Notes: a model not told the origin generated them from the letters alone. Counted from the stretch's first letter, positions 36,258-50,105 are shown. The stretch is DNA of 59,098 nucleotides from Chromera velia (GCA_018398765.1 JAHBMJ010003283.1:1-59098), one strand, 5' to 3'. Numbers and translations: made by a program.

Positions 36258-37465
36258 GCAACCAAGTTGAATGCACTGTAACACCTGAATGTACTTTGCA
36301 ACCAAAAGGCTTGGCTTAAAGTTTTCCCTGTGCAATATTTTCACTTTCAATTTCTAAATTTGGAACAACGGAACAATATATCATCATCATCATCATATGC
36401 TATTGTCCTTCACCTATTTTTAAGGGTCAATTACGTCGTCTGGCGACGAGACTAACATTTGGCTAGTTGTTTTATTACCTAATACTTAGTTTAGTATATG
36501 ACAGCAAACGAAACAGTTTAATTTTTATAATAATATTCTATATTTATTAAATTATTTAATGTAGTATGTGATTTAGTATACCTCAGGATCTAACTCAAGA
36601 GTCAAGATGTGCGTTTTCAAACTTTTTATCCTTAGGTGCAGTAAGTTTGGACCTAGGCTGATGATAATTAACTGTGATGTCTCAGATACTTGAGCCTTGA
36701 AGAAGCATCACATGCAGCTCAAGGTGTGAGCAGCGCCGCCTTTGTGGTGTAAGAAGAGAGGTGTCTCATATTTTGCTGTCTGGAGACTCAGAGGGGCGAT
36801 GGGAGTTCGATCTGCTCTGCCGACAACTGCTGGCGGGGCGGGCCGACGCGGCATGCAAAATTTTCAAATTCGCCTCGGCCGCGAATATGACTGGCCGGAC
36901 AAGGCCGCGCGCGCGCCAGCTGCATGGGATCTGCCGTGCATGGGCCGGGCCCGCGGCCGCTACCTCGATCTCCTCGCGAATCCTCGCGATCTTATTAATA
37001 TATGTTTGTTCTCAAATTAACTTTGCCAATTAATGACTTCCGTCGATTTCCTCTTCGACCATCTTCGACCTATCTTCGTCCTCCAAGTCCTCTTGCCAAT
37101 ATTAAATGTCCAAAGCAAAAATCAATGTCGATCGCCGCTGGCCTCCATATGACCGAGGACCAAAGCAAGAGGATGAGGCATGCGGCATTTGAGGAGGCAG
37201 CTGAGACTGCAAATTGCCAGGCCGTCTGCAGATGTTCTTCTCGAAGGTCATGAAATTCTGCTTCTGATCCATGTTGAGCACTCTTTTTGGAGAGGACTCC
37301 CTCTCTCTCATTTGCCTGTGCATTATGTCGGACAATCCACGGCGACCGCCCAATAGAGGGGAGTGAAGGCTCAAGACGATTATCGAAGAAGGAGGTTCTT
37401 TGTCGTGATTTCCGTCTCTCAGGAAAACCACAAACAGAGGGGGCTCACAGCGACGAGAACTCAAA
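36258..37465. other. Spacer between CFAP99-like and ULK4-like genes
   Basis: From about 36290 to 36720 the sequence is AT-rich with no long microsatellite. A sharply GC-rich block at about 36790-36965 contains GCGCGCGCGC and GGGCCGGGCCCGCGGCC-type palindromic stretches. AT-rich sequence then resumes to about 37030. Open frames across the block show no family I recognise. The remainder holds the promoter and 5' untranslated region of the kinase gene. Confidence 0.55.
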
Positions 37466-40400
37466 ATGGACGCGTACACACGATACGAAGATATTGGGTA
37501 TGGTACTTACTCAACAGTTTCAAAAGTCAGTGCACTTGTGTACTTGTTCGTCTGGGAGGGTGTGAGTCTTCCTCTTCCCTGGATTTTCTGATCGGACGTG
37601 TTGCAACGGCGTCAGTTGAGTCTTGGAGATTGGATGGTACGGTCCCTGCTTCCTTCCTTCATCACGTCTTCTATTCTCCACCTGCCCCTTCTCTCACAGC
37701 GAGGGAGGCGTGGCCCAATGTTTCTTCTTGCCTCGCCCCCTTGTTCTTTTTCTTTTCTTCAGAGGTCATCTGAGTATCCTCTGATCCTTGTACCTCCAGG
37801 CTGGACGGACTCCTACAGGTTTTTGGTCTGCGGTTCTGTTTGCGAATATGCGCATTGTGTCTAAATTTCCCTCTTTGTACTTTCCCGTCTGTTCATCTGA
37901 ATGTGTTCGTCTGCAGGGGAGAAGGCGAAGGACTATCGAGTACGTAGCGTTGAAGTCCATCTCCATCGGGAGGAGACGGCAAGTCCTCAACGAGGTCAGT
38001 AGCTGAGGGAGTGAAAAGCGACCATAGATCACCAGAAGAAATGCAAAAGGCCGGTCGGGGGAAACAGACAGGCGTCATTGGGTAACATTCGTATTCAGAG
38101 CAATGATCGGAGGAGGAAAGCAGATCGGAACGCGAACACAGGAGGTAAGTTACAGTGTGTTGTGTGACATGAATGAAATGAGTGCAGGTGGCCATCCTGA
38201 AGCACCTGTCGTCTCACCCGAACGTTCTCAAATTCCATGAATATCATGAATCAGCAAATCACATCTGGATGGTTCTGGAATATTGTTCGGGTCAGGCCGT
38301 CTCTCTCTTGGTCTCTTTCTTCGACTCCCTCCCTGTTTCCCTCGCTCTCTATATATTTCTCAGTGTGTCTTCCTGTTGCGGTTCCTTTCTGTGCCTGTCT
38401 TGGGCTTGCCTCTCCTCGTCTCTGCTTGCCTCCTTCTGCCTGTCTGCTCGCATGCGGGTGGGTCTGTTGACATGCAAGTGTTCTTCTTGTGCGACCGTCT
38501 GATGTCTGGCTTCTTTCCCGCCCTGTCTTTGCCAGTGCCCTCACTGTGTATCTTGTCTTTCTTGCTGCCCTCCTTCCGCGGATTGTGTACACGCTGCTCC
38601 AGTTTGAAAAGTTCGATTTCATCATGGACTCACTGATTCGTCTTGTGCTTGCGCTTCCTCCCTCCCCCCCTCCACAGGAGGAGATATGCAGGGACTTCTT
38701 CAGGAGGATGGGAAGGTCGGTTGGTTGGTTAACAACTGGGTGGCTGTGCGTGTGATTGGGGCCCTGTATTTTTCTCTCAGGATTCTGTGTTTTTTTGAGT
38801 TTGCACAATGGTGATAGGGGCAAAGACGCAGCATCTTGTCAAAAAGAAGGGCTTCGGATACTTTCACTGAGAAGTCTTCGCCTCCTGTTGCTCCGCTCTA
38901 CTCTGCTCTGCTTTTCTTTCCCACCTCTTCAACGGTCTCCCGTTCCTGTTCAAGCGAGTAAGCATACAGGCACACACACAATTAAACAAGCACACGCACT
39001 GCCTTATTGAGTCCCGCCTGCGCCCATTTCTGCCTTCCTCCCGTGCGCCTGCCCATGCGTCCATGGCGCATTCGGCGGCTCGCTTCACACTCTCTCAATG
39101 CAAGAAACTTATGCACGAATGTGCGTTGTTTGGCTTTAAATTTGTCCTCTCTCCTGCAGCTCCCCATGGACAGCATTCGAAGGTTCGCTTTCGAGATCGC
39201 AAGCGGACTCCAACACATCCATTCCATGGGGGTGATCCATGGAGATCTCCGGTTGGTTCGTTCGTTCGTTTTTTCTTGGTTGGTTGGATGGATGGCCGGC
39301 TCTCTTTGCCGTTTTTTCCCTTGTGTATCCTCCTTTATCTTTCTCTCTTTCTCCTCTCTATCTATCTATCTATCTATCTATGTGCTTATGTCTTTCTCTT
39401 TCTGTTTCTCTGGCTTTCGTTGTTGTTTGCATTGAATTCGAACTGCGCGACAACTCTTTTTGGGCGCTTGTGTGTGTCTTCTGCCTCCCGTGAGAAGAAG
39501 TGCGCCATGCGTCTTCCACTTTTTTTTTTTCCTTTCTTTGAATGTCGTATTTCTTTTTCCGCCCGTTTCCCCCTCCATTGCCTCACCCAGTCTCTCCCTT
39601 CCTCTGTCTCTCTGCTCACAGTCGTTCGCTGTCCCGCATAGGGCCACCGTGTGGGCACTTACTTTGCTTCCCTCCTCACTCACTTGTGTTCATGAGCCCG
39701 CATAATTTGAGGCCCCGGAGCATCAACTTCCGCATGCATGACGGGTTTCCTGGCCCTCCTCTTTTCGTTTGGTTCCTGCCTGGTTGAGTCGTCTCTTCCT
39801 GCAGGCCCAAAAATTTATGTTTTGACGATGCCGGTGTGATCAAGATTTTTGATTTTGGTCAGTTGGGGGGGGATCGGTCGACACTTGGATCAGTCAGTCA
39901 GCCGATCTCATTTCTTTGTGTAAACGTCCCTTTGGAACAGGGGACTGATCAGTCGAGCCGCACTTGATTTGACTTCGCCCCTGTGAGGCCTGCTCGTTGG
40001 TCGTTTGTGCGCACGAAAGAAGAGTGAGTGACCGTCTGACTTCTATCTGGGTCGTGATGTGCGTCTTCCTGACAGTGATCTTTTTCATGCGCAAAATTTC
40101 TTTCTTTCGGCCTTTTCCATTCCAGAAATCAATTTGCCACTTACAAAATGTTGAGGAGTGCTGAACGCTTCACCTCGAAGACTCTGCAGTCAGAAAAGGG
40201 AACAGAATACAATGCAATGGAATGGAGGAGAGAAAGGAAGAGCTGAGTTGAGAAACAGACCCCCACCTCGCTCGCTTTCTTTCGGTTTTCCTTGCAAGGC
40301 GCCTGCCTCTTCTTCCCTGCTTCCATGGAGTACAGGGCCATCAGTGTGTGTCTGTATTTCATTGTGGGCGTTTTCACTCTTGCCTGTCTGGTTGTTTATC

Positions 40401-43400
40401 TGAGTGGTCCCATGCAGGAAGCTCACGATTCCTCAGAGATGTGCACGCGCAAGTGGAGAAGTTCAGACCCCCAACGGTGTGTCGTCAGGCAGGCAGGCAG
40501 TTGGAGTGTGTGTCCTGGGGGAACAAGGGGGGGGGGGGACAAAGAAGCGAGCAGGTGCGTGGCTGGGTGAAGATCTTGTGACAGAACCAAAAATAACAAA
40601 TGAATCGGAATATGGCCAGTCAGAACGCAAACGGGCAACGGCCCATCTGTAAGTGGGTTGTGTAGTGATTGAGTGAGAACGAGCAGTAGGGAGGTTGGAC
40701 GGGCTGTGCAAACTTGGCTAAGTCTGTCTGACCGTCTCTCTGCTTGTTTGTTTCTGTCAGAGCAGTCGTTCTGTCTTTCTGCTGTGGTCTCTTTGTTTCC
40801 TGGAGCTGATGTGCGAAAATAAGGAATTGAGAGAGAGGAAGGAAGAAAAGAAAAGTCCACTTTCCTCGATGTCTGTGGGTGTGTTTCTCTGTCTGTCTGT
40901 TTGCAGATATCCTCAGCAGCGTCGCCTGCCTTTTTTTTTTTTGTCTATTTGCTTTGTCTGTTTGCAGATTTCCTCAGCAGCGTCGCCAGCCTATTTTTTT
41001 TTGTCTGTTTGCTCTTTCTGTTTGCAGATTTCCTCAGCAGCGTCGCCTGCCTATTTGCCCCCGGAGGTTCTCCTTGACGGTAGGTATAGAGAGGAATCGG
41101 GGGAGAGAGGCCGGGTGGAACGGGCTGACGACCAACAAGACCATATCTTTTGAAACAGTTCTTTCCGACAAGTTGTCAAATAGGCAGACAGGCAGGTAGG
41201 GAGGCAGACTAGACATAGGAGTGATCCTTCACAGTGGCGAGGGGCCGAATTCAGGGTGAAGCCCCGTAGCCTGCCTGCCTGCGTGCGTGATTGGAATGGT
41301 GCACAGACCATGAAGTAAGGAAGGAAGGAAGGCCGATGCATTTGAAAGAAAATCGCCAGTGCTCCCTCGAGTTGTCCTCTTGACAGGTGTGCAGTGGGTG
41401 CTCTTCGCACTTTGTGTCTCTCAGGAAGACTTCACTCGCATCATTGTTGTTTGTTCTTGCGTGTCTCCTCTGTGTCCTCCTTCCTATTCGTTCAGGCGCA
41501 CCGCTTTCTGTTCCAGGGGACTTGTGGTCCTTCGGCTGCCTCTTGTACGAACTCCGGGCGGGGAGACGTCTTTTCGCTTTGGAGGGCAACTCTGTTGAGG
41601 CCATGAAGAGGTGGGCAGGGAACAAGTTATAGGGAAATTTTTTTGACCATTTCGTTGAGAACAGGGGGAGGCTTTTTTCCTTCAGAGGGAGAGAGAGAGA
41701 GAGACAGACAGACAGAGCGTGTGGACGCAGGAGCAGGGCAGGTTGCGGGATTGATGGTCCGTGCGTGTGTAATCTGACTGCGCCTGATCGATTCACGCAG
41801 ATCGCAGCATAGTCCCAGGTCGAATGTTTGCCTCCGCAAACATATGGGATGGATCGATGGATAGAGATGGACACACACGCGTGAGAGAAAAAGAGAGAGA
41901 GAGTCTGCATTACAGCCATAGCCTCTCGCATGAAGAAAAGAAACTGGAAAGTCAATTTTTTGCGACTAGACAAGCAAACGGGATCTCCTTTTTTTGACTG
42001 CCTTGAAGTTTTTTAGTGAAGCTATAAGGCGTCTTTTCGTTTTCGTCTTCTTTCTGTATTGTTTTGGCATTCGGTCTTTGTTTGTCGCCCTGAGTGTTAG
42101 TGCATTTTCGGCCTAATTGTCCATTTCTTTGTTTCTGTTTTTGTGCAGTGCTGTTGACCGGCCTGACCTGAGTCCGGTACTAGGTGAGTGCCTTGACTTC
42201 GTCTCTCTTCTGAAGGGGCTCCTCCAGGTAGACCCGCTCAAGCGGCTTGACTGGGAGGGCCTCGCTTCCCACCCGTTTTGGTTGGGGGGCGGGGGCACAG
42301 AGGGGGGGACACTGAGTCACAACCGGCAGCAGCAGCAACAGCAGCAAGGTGTACATGCGAAGTCTGAGCTGCAGTACACCCTTCCACGTCTTCAAATTCC
42401 TCAACAGACGCCGCTGCTTCTGTTCATGTCAAGAACCAGGAAGGGGAAAATGGTCAGTCCTCAGTCCGTCTTTTCTTTCTCTCTCTGTCTCGGTTCGACC
42501 CGGTTTGTCAGCGTGCCTGTGATCTTGTGGATGTGAGTGAGAAGGAGAGAGAAAGAAAGAAAGAAAGAAAGCGTGTGCCGGCATCTATGGCCTCGCTTTC
42601 TTGATGGCCCTGTTTTGATTTCCGCATTCCATTGGTTGTCTTTTTCTGCGTTCATGAGTCCTTCCTGGGCCCTTTCTGTCCTCTCATTTTGGTCTGCGTG
42701 CTTTTGCCAGTAAAAAGGACCCCACTCGTTTTCTGCTCCGCCCCTGTATCCTGTATCTCGATTCTTTTCCCTTTGCATGTTCCTATTCCTTTGCCTGTCA
42801 ATATGCATCCTGCAGGCACTCGGCGATGAAGCAGCGGTGTGTCCACATGGAAAGAGGGACGACAACCTTCGAAACCTCGAGGGGGACTGTGACGAGAACA
42901 CACCACCGGCAGTCTCACAGAAGACTGAACTGCACCAGATCCGACAAGAGCTGCCAACGCCAGACGCGACTCTTGCTCTAAACTCCCGTGCCCAGTCTCG
43001 GACACAGACCGCAGTCGTCCCATCCCCCCAATTTATTGCCCTTCCCTCCTCAGGCCGCCCTTCAGGTACAAACTCATTTGTTCCAAGGGACAAAGCAGAC
43101 AAAGGGGAAGCAAACGAAAGAGCTGCACAACGTGACGCTCTTCAGGAAAATGAGGCCCCCCGCATGCATCGGCATCAGCACCAGCAGAGCCGGACCGTCT
43201 CGGGGGGGGAGACGCGGGGGGGTGCGGGGTCCCAGCGTCACTCCTTCCAGTTGGAAGCGCGAGGAGGAGGTCTTCAGGGAGTGAGGACGGGTAGACTGCG
43301 AGAGAGGGCCTTGAGGGGATTTGGGGAGGGGGGGAGGGGAGAGGGAGGGGCTGCAAGGGAAAGAGGGCCGGCGGGTCAGTTGTATCACCAGAATGTTCAA

Positions 43401-45344
43401 TTCGTAGTCAGGGGGGAGTCGGGAAGGGCTGGTGTGGGGGGGGAAAATGAGGGTAGGTGTTTCCCCCCTTCCCCTTCTACCTCCCCGTCTCCTTCGTCTC
43501 TGAAAGGGAACGGGAAACAATCAGACGGGGCACGAACGACGAAGAGGAGGGGTGCCGTTCGTGAGTCCCTTTCCCTCTACCTGGAGCCTCAAAAGTTTCC
43601 GAATTTGGTCGGCGACTTTGGACGCATACTCGAAGAACTGGTGACGGTGGGTCAAGAAGGCAACATATTCTTGTTTTTCCCATTCGAGCTGTGTTAGACA
43701 GACAGCAAGCAAAGTGCCAATTTGCGTGTGCGCCTCGCTAGAATCTTAAGGGAGGAGATTGAAGTGCCCGCCCATGTTGTTGCTCATTGTCGATTGACGT
43801 CACTCTTCCGTAAATTTGTGTCAGAATTCACAGGGCTCCCTTCGATACGTGCACAGCTCTGTCTCTGTACGTGTGGGGAAGAAGTATTCGACCACTTCGA
43901 TCGCTTTTTTGCGCTACTTCTTTGTTTGCAATTTCTTGAGAGAGCGCTTGCATGCAGGAAGCCCTGAGCAGTGATGGGAACGCGCCGTCCGCTCTGGCGT
44001 CGGCAGAACAGTGGGCAATCTCGCAGACGGTCGGTCAGAAAGGAGAGAGAGGGGAGGCGTTGGAAGAGAATGAATGAAATTAACCTACCCATCGCGGCAT
44101 TGAGAAACTGACCTCATGATCACATGCTTGTTGATTCTTGTTGAGTCATCAACGAAACGATTGTTCTCTGTCGTTCTTTTCTTTTTCTTCTTTTTTGATT
44201 CTATTCTCCGAGCTGCATGCATGCAGGAACGCCTTCCTTCCCCGCCATCGAGTGCCCGGATAGCAGAACTCTCCGAGAGGATCGGGGTCCGCTTGGTCCC
44301 TCTGGCGCCACCGGAGGGGGCGGGGGGCTCTGCCTCGAGAGCTCTGATCGAAGAGGGGCGGAGGGAAAAGGAAAATTTGATGCATCGCGCTCTGAGGGGG
44401 CTCGCTGCCTTCTGTTCGGAGGCTGCGGGAGGGAGCGATCCCGTCAGATCGCACGATAGTGCCCAGTTTGCCGTCGACCTTTGTGGGTATCTTCGGCATC
44501 TGCTGTCGTTGGACCGTGCCTCTCCTTTGGCTCTCAGGGGGATCAAAAGGGGGAAGCGAAGGGTGGGGGATGGAAAGGGGCAAATGGAGGGAACGTCGCA
44601 GTGGCAGTCGGGTGACTTGGCGGACCTCGCGTTGTTCTCTCCAGGATTCCAACAGCTTTCCGCGGCCGTGCGCGTTCTCTCCAAGAGCCGTGGCCACTCG
44701 CAGGTCGTGGACGCAATCGAGAGGACGCTGTTGCTGACAGCGAGCAGGGCGGCCTGTCGGCATCGCCGGGAGGAGAGGAATGAGGGGAACGGAGCGGCGA
44801 GTGGGAGGGTGGAGGAGGTGAAGGGTGGTGGTTCGGGTTCTCAGGGCGTTCTGTCGGGTCGGGAGTGGAGGGCCCTCTTGTGTCTGGTTCGACACACTTG
44901 CGAGAGGATGGAAGAGTGGGCCAGAAAAAGCGAGGGGTGAGTGTGAGAAAGGGGGAAAGAGGAAAGAGTCCATTTCACAGTCGCCTTGTCATTGTTCCAC
45001 TTTGCGACTCTGTCTTTCTCTCAATGCTGCTTGTACGTAGACTCTGGCTCTGGAACACCTGTGCAGACAGACTTACATTTCTCTTCTTTCTTTCCTGCGT
45101 GTGTGTCCAAGCTCGCAGAGTTGCTTCATCCCTCAGCCAGGCAGAAGTGTCGGTCCTCGGATTTCTTCTTGTTCGGCTGGGAGGTTCCTGTGGAGAAGAC
45201 GAGGGAAGCGGTGAGGGGGCGGGAGGATGCGGGAGGGACGCGGAGGGAATTCGAGAAGTCGCACAGAGGGGCGTGCGTGCTTTGGTCTCCTTGGCGCAGA
45301 GGGATGGGCTCCATTCGGTCGGTTGTTTGTTTGTGTCTCTCCTT

Positions 45345-45413
<69 letters not shown>

Positions 45414-45438
45414 CTCTTTCTTCCTCCCTTTCTTTCCT

Positions 45439-45469
<31 letters not shown>

Positions 45470-45610
45470 CTCTCTCTCTCTTTCTTTCTTCCTTTCTTTC
45501 TTTCTTCCTTCCTTCCTTCCTTCCTTCCTTTCTTTCTTTCTTTCTTCCTTTCTTTCTTTCTTTCTTTCTTCCTTTCTTTGTTTTTTTTTTTTTTTTCTCT
45601 CTCTCTGTCT

Positions 45611-45642
<32 letters not shown>

Positions 45643-45959
45643 TTGTGTGGGGCCCTATTTCTGACCCTCTCGTACGCTCTCTGTTCTTCTGTGCTCTCCG
45701 TGTGGTGAAAGGGTATGCCATGAATGGAGCGACATGCAAAGATTTGGAGGCCCGTTTCTTTTAGCGATTTTCCCATATTCCCTCCTTTTGTTCTTTCTTT
45801 CTTGCTTTTGTTCGTTCGTTCGTTCTTTCTTGCTTTCTTTCTTTCTGTCTTTCTTGCTTTCTTTCTTTCTGTCTTTCTTTCTTTCGTTCGTTCGTGCTTT
45901 CGTTCGTTCGTTCTTTCCTTCTTTCCTTCTTTCTTTCTTTCTTTCTTTCTTTCGTTCAT

Positions 45960-45991
<32 letters not shown>

Positions 45992-48900
45992 TCCCTCTTT
46001 TTCCTTCAGGAGCTTGGAAGGCGGGCCCTTGAGGGTTTGGAGATTCTTTTGCGCAGAGGCGCAGATAGAGGTCGGCAGGCAGGCATGGTAGGGAGATCTT
46101 TGTTGTTGGGATTTTTCTTTTTGACAATCCTCTGGCAATCCCTCCACCCACCTCACCCAGCCTTTTGCGTCTTAGTGCTGGACGATTGCGCCCAGCATTT
46201 TTTAATTCCCTGCTCTCTCCGTCTGCCCTTTATTCTCCTATTGTTTTGTCCCTGTTGAGGGTGTTCTGAGCAGGCCCAAATCAAAGGGGTTGTCTAAGAA
46301 CTTCAGGTTCAGTATTTGTTGTTTTCTCGTTCTTGTTCCTCTTTTGGCGTGTCGTTCTCTTTCGTGCTTTGACGTGCTTTTGAAGAGGAGGGGTGGGTGT
46401 GGGATGAAAATCTGCTGTGTTCCCGTTCTGGAGATCGTTCTGCTCTTGATCCTTGCTTGTAAGTGGCCATGCACAAATGACCATGTGCTGTGAGTTCAAG
46501 TCTGAACTAGTCTGCCCCAGTCAATTTGTCTGTTGCTTGCCTGACATGCAGCCATCGGGTGCGGGTGGGTGGACATTCGGTCTCTGACAGTCACTGCCGG
46601 CGTGCTTCTCCAACATTCGTTTGCGTGCTCCGAGGAATCACTCAGGAGAGATCGGGAAGAGGGATTCTCAGGAGAAGGGGAGCGGGGAAACTCGGGCAGC
46701 GCAGTCGGGGGGCTCTGTCTTTCCATTGCCAAGCGTCTGGTCTGCAGGGATCCGAGTACAGTCTGGGCTGTGGTGTCCTCCCTTTCAGCCTGTCTCCCCC
46801 TCCCTCTCGACTCTGACGACAGCTCCGGGAGGGGTCATGGAATGGGGGGAAAGGGGGTGACATCTGCCTGTCGTCTTGTGTTCCGACAGATGGTGGAGAG
46901 GGAGCAGAACAAGGGCGCACACGGATCCGACGCAAAAGAAACGGCAGTTGGGGAGGCGGACCTATCCCAGGTCGCTTTGGGTAATCCCATATCGCTTTTG
47001 GTGTGCGCTTTCGGAGGGGACTTTTTGGGGATGGCAGGGGGTGCAGCACGCATACCGTCTCCTCGTTGCAGCACGGCCATCAGAGGTCGAATGTCCCTCA
47101 GCCACGCCCAAGTTGAAGCGGCGGACTCTGCGCTCTCCATCCTCCTCGCCCTGATTGCGTCCTATCCGTCAGTCAGTCAGTGAGGCATACACTACACCTT
47201 GTGGGGGTGTGGGGTGGACAACTGAATGTCTTTTGAGAACTGAAAAAGCGGTGTTTCTTTAGTCTGCAGCGGTGTCCAAAGTGATTTTTGGTGGACTATA
47301 TCCGTTTTCTACCGGTAGGGATGATCCTGCATCCAGACACTCTGCTCATTCTTGCCCTTTTCTCGGCAGATTATGTTTAAATGGGCGAGTGAGGGAGCGA
47401 GTCAGTGAGTGAGTGAGTGAGTGTGTGTGTGTGTGTGTGTGTGCGGTGTTGTGTTGTGTTGTGTGCAGGGATTCCGGAACACTCCGACCGCTGGTGTCAC
47501 GAAGTCTGCTGGACTCTCTGGTCTCTCTTTGCTTTGCTTCCTCCACACCCTCTTCCTCGTCGCCCTCGCCTGCGCTTTCTCCCTCTCCCCCAACTCCGTC
47601 GACTTCTGGGGGCAGAGAGGGAGGAGGCGACGTGACTGGAGGGAGGGGAGGGGCAGAGTCTCGGGGCAGAGCTGCGGCTGCTGCTGCTTGGGCAGAGAGG
47701 CGGGAACGTTTCGGAGAGATTTGCAGTGTCCATACAAAGGTCAGGCAGCAGGATAGCTGACCGGCAGGCAGGCTCCCACACGTTTGCGTGAACCGGTCAA
47801 AGAAAGGCGTAACTTAGTGCGCGCCTGCAGGAAAGTCGGAGAAGGATTGCATGAGGAGTCAGAATTTGATAGGAGATGGAATTCAGCAAAGACTTGAGAC
47901 TGGGCGTGCGTGACTCGACAGTGAATCAATCGTCTCCAGAATCCCATCTTCGTCTGCACGCCCGGATCCCTCTCCGCATAAATGAATGCATGAAAGTTCC
48001 ACTGTGCATGTTTGGACCGATTGAGGTTTATGATCGCTAGCTTGTGCCCTTTTTTTTCTTTTGAGCGTTTTGTGCAGGCTCTATTGGCGTGTGCCCTGCT
48101 CTTCGGGGTCGACTTGCTCTGGCTCCTCTGGGCTGTGGAAGCCCGGGGGCGGTCTGTGGGGGGGTGGGCGTCTCCAACCCCTCTGAGCTCCCTGCCTTTG
48201 AGAGGCGAGGGGGGGGAGGTGGACTCTGGGCCTTCTCCCGCAGCTTTAGGGGGGGGGCGTTCTCGGAGAGAAAGGGAGAAGGAGAGACACAGGGGATGGG
48301 TTGCTGCCGTGCAGCTTCTGGACTCTGAGAGTTCTTCTCAGGCAGGCAGGGAGAAGGACGTTTCGTTGAAGTTACAAAGGCACGCAGGGAAGGAAGAACC
48401 AGCGGAGACGGCAGGACCGGAGGCCAAGGTGCGTTTGTCGGCTGCCGTTCGTCTCTGCACAGAACTCGTGACTGAGGTCGTTCCTCATCTCCTTGTCAGT
48501 CTTCATAAGATGCTCTCCTCTCTTCCGACAGCTTCAGAGGAGCCGGAGCAGCAACAACCAGGCGGTATCCAAACACGCGACCATCGAGTGAGCGAAGTCG
48601 CAGACCTTTGTCGTGTGTACCTCCAGCTGCCTCGTCAGCTTCTCTCCGCCCCCCTTTTCTCCCATCGTCTTTTGGGGCCGTCCCCTGTCGGGGCTGTCGG
48701 ACCTCTGGTGTCGCTCCTGAGGATCGCGTGCGTAGAAAGAGAAAGCGTCGGGGGGGCAAAACAAGGGAAGGGCCGAGAAAGAAGGGGGGAGACGGTTGGG
48801 GGTCGTGAAGAGACAGAGGAACCCGACGGAGCACCCCCTTTTGCAGCAGCCCTCCTCGGTTCCATCGAGCTGGTTGTGATCGCCTGCAGTGGAGAAAGGG

Positions 48901-50055
48901 GGTCCGCAGAGGTTCTGCGGCTCTGTCCCCACTTGATCTCCGACTGCCCCCCCAAGAGCGGTCTGACGTCCGTGCAAGGGGCAGCGGAGTACCGCCGTAC
49001 ACTGTCCGCTGCGTCTCTTCGCTCAGAGGAGGCGGGGGTAGAGGGAGAATGGGAGAGAGATGCCTCCTCAGAACAGCCTGACCATGGTGGGGTCTGGGGA
49101 GGACTGCTATTCGCCCTCCGAAAGTGTGAGTGGGTTGGTCAGATGAGTGGGGACCAGGCGGTGCGTTCCGTTGTGCAGTTGGCCTCCCTTCTCCTGCCGT
49201 CTGATGAAAGTTCGGAGGGTGGATCCAGTGCGGCAGCGAGCGCTTCAGTCGACTCATTTGTCTCGTTTGTCTTCATTCCATCGCTTTTGAAACTGGTATC
49301 TCCAGCAGAAGAAAGCGGAGAGGGTGGGTGGGAGAAGAGAAAGGTAAAGGGTGAGAGAAGAAGAGAAGAGTTGAAAGACAAAAATGCAGAGAAAAGACAA
49401 TGGAAGGGTGGGAAAGAGAAAGAAGGGGAGCCTTCTGCCTGTGTCGATGCCTCATGGGGTTCTGAAGAGGAGGCGGTGTCTGTAGAGCGGGACAGTGCGC
49501 GTGGGGAGATCCAGCAGCTTGCCCTGTCTCTGATTGGCGCCTGCGCCGAGTGGAGGGGGGATGCGGTGTCGCTGGCCTTGAGACACCGGAGTGGGGCCGT
49601 TGGCACCATCATCGGCTGCATTGAGGTGGGTGGGCGACTGACTGACTGACTGACTGAATCAATAAATGAATGAATGAATAAATGCGTGAGTGAGTGAGAG
49701 GGTCAGGTGTCTGCGGAAAGTAAGAAAGGGAGTCAGAAAGACACGTGCATATCAAATGTGTACATGGCTGTTGAGGACAACACATTTGTCAAAGCGATGC
49801 AAAGCCCTTCACATATGCCTCAACGATGGTTCCGTCGAAAGTGAAGGACTAAATAGGCAAAATGGAGAAACAACGGGTCCCTTTCACCGTACGTGAACGC
49901 AACACAGGGAGGGAAGGATGCATGGATAGTGAAGGCAGAACAGGAAGTCTTTTTGCGCCCCTCTGCTTTTTTGTCGGACGCTTTTGTCTTGATGTGGTTC
50001 CCATCCTCTCCCTTTCTCTTTTTCCTTCTCTCTCCTCCCCCCCCCAATGCGTTTA

Positions 50056-50105
<50 letters not shown>

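Noticed and set aside
36742-37253. Short open frames in the spacer before the kinase gene
   Set aside because: They follow the GC-rich block, share no similarity with known families and have no matching splice sites.
37788-37819. Alternative small exon of the kinase gene (after CCTCCAG, before GTTTTT)
   Set aside because: Extending exon 1 to 37525 gives a perfect Gly-rich loop and a GTCAGT donor in phase with exon 2, whereas this segment gives no kinase-like residues.
48496-49257. 253-residue minus-strand open frame
   Set aside because: It is antisense to the large kinase-tail exon, whose frame joins consistently at both ends.
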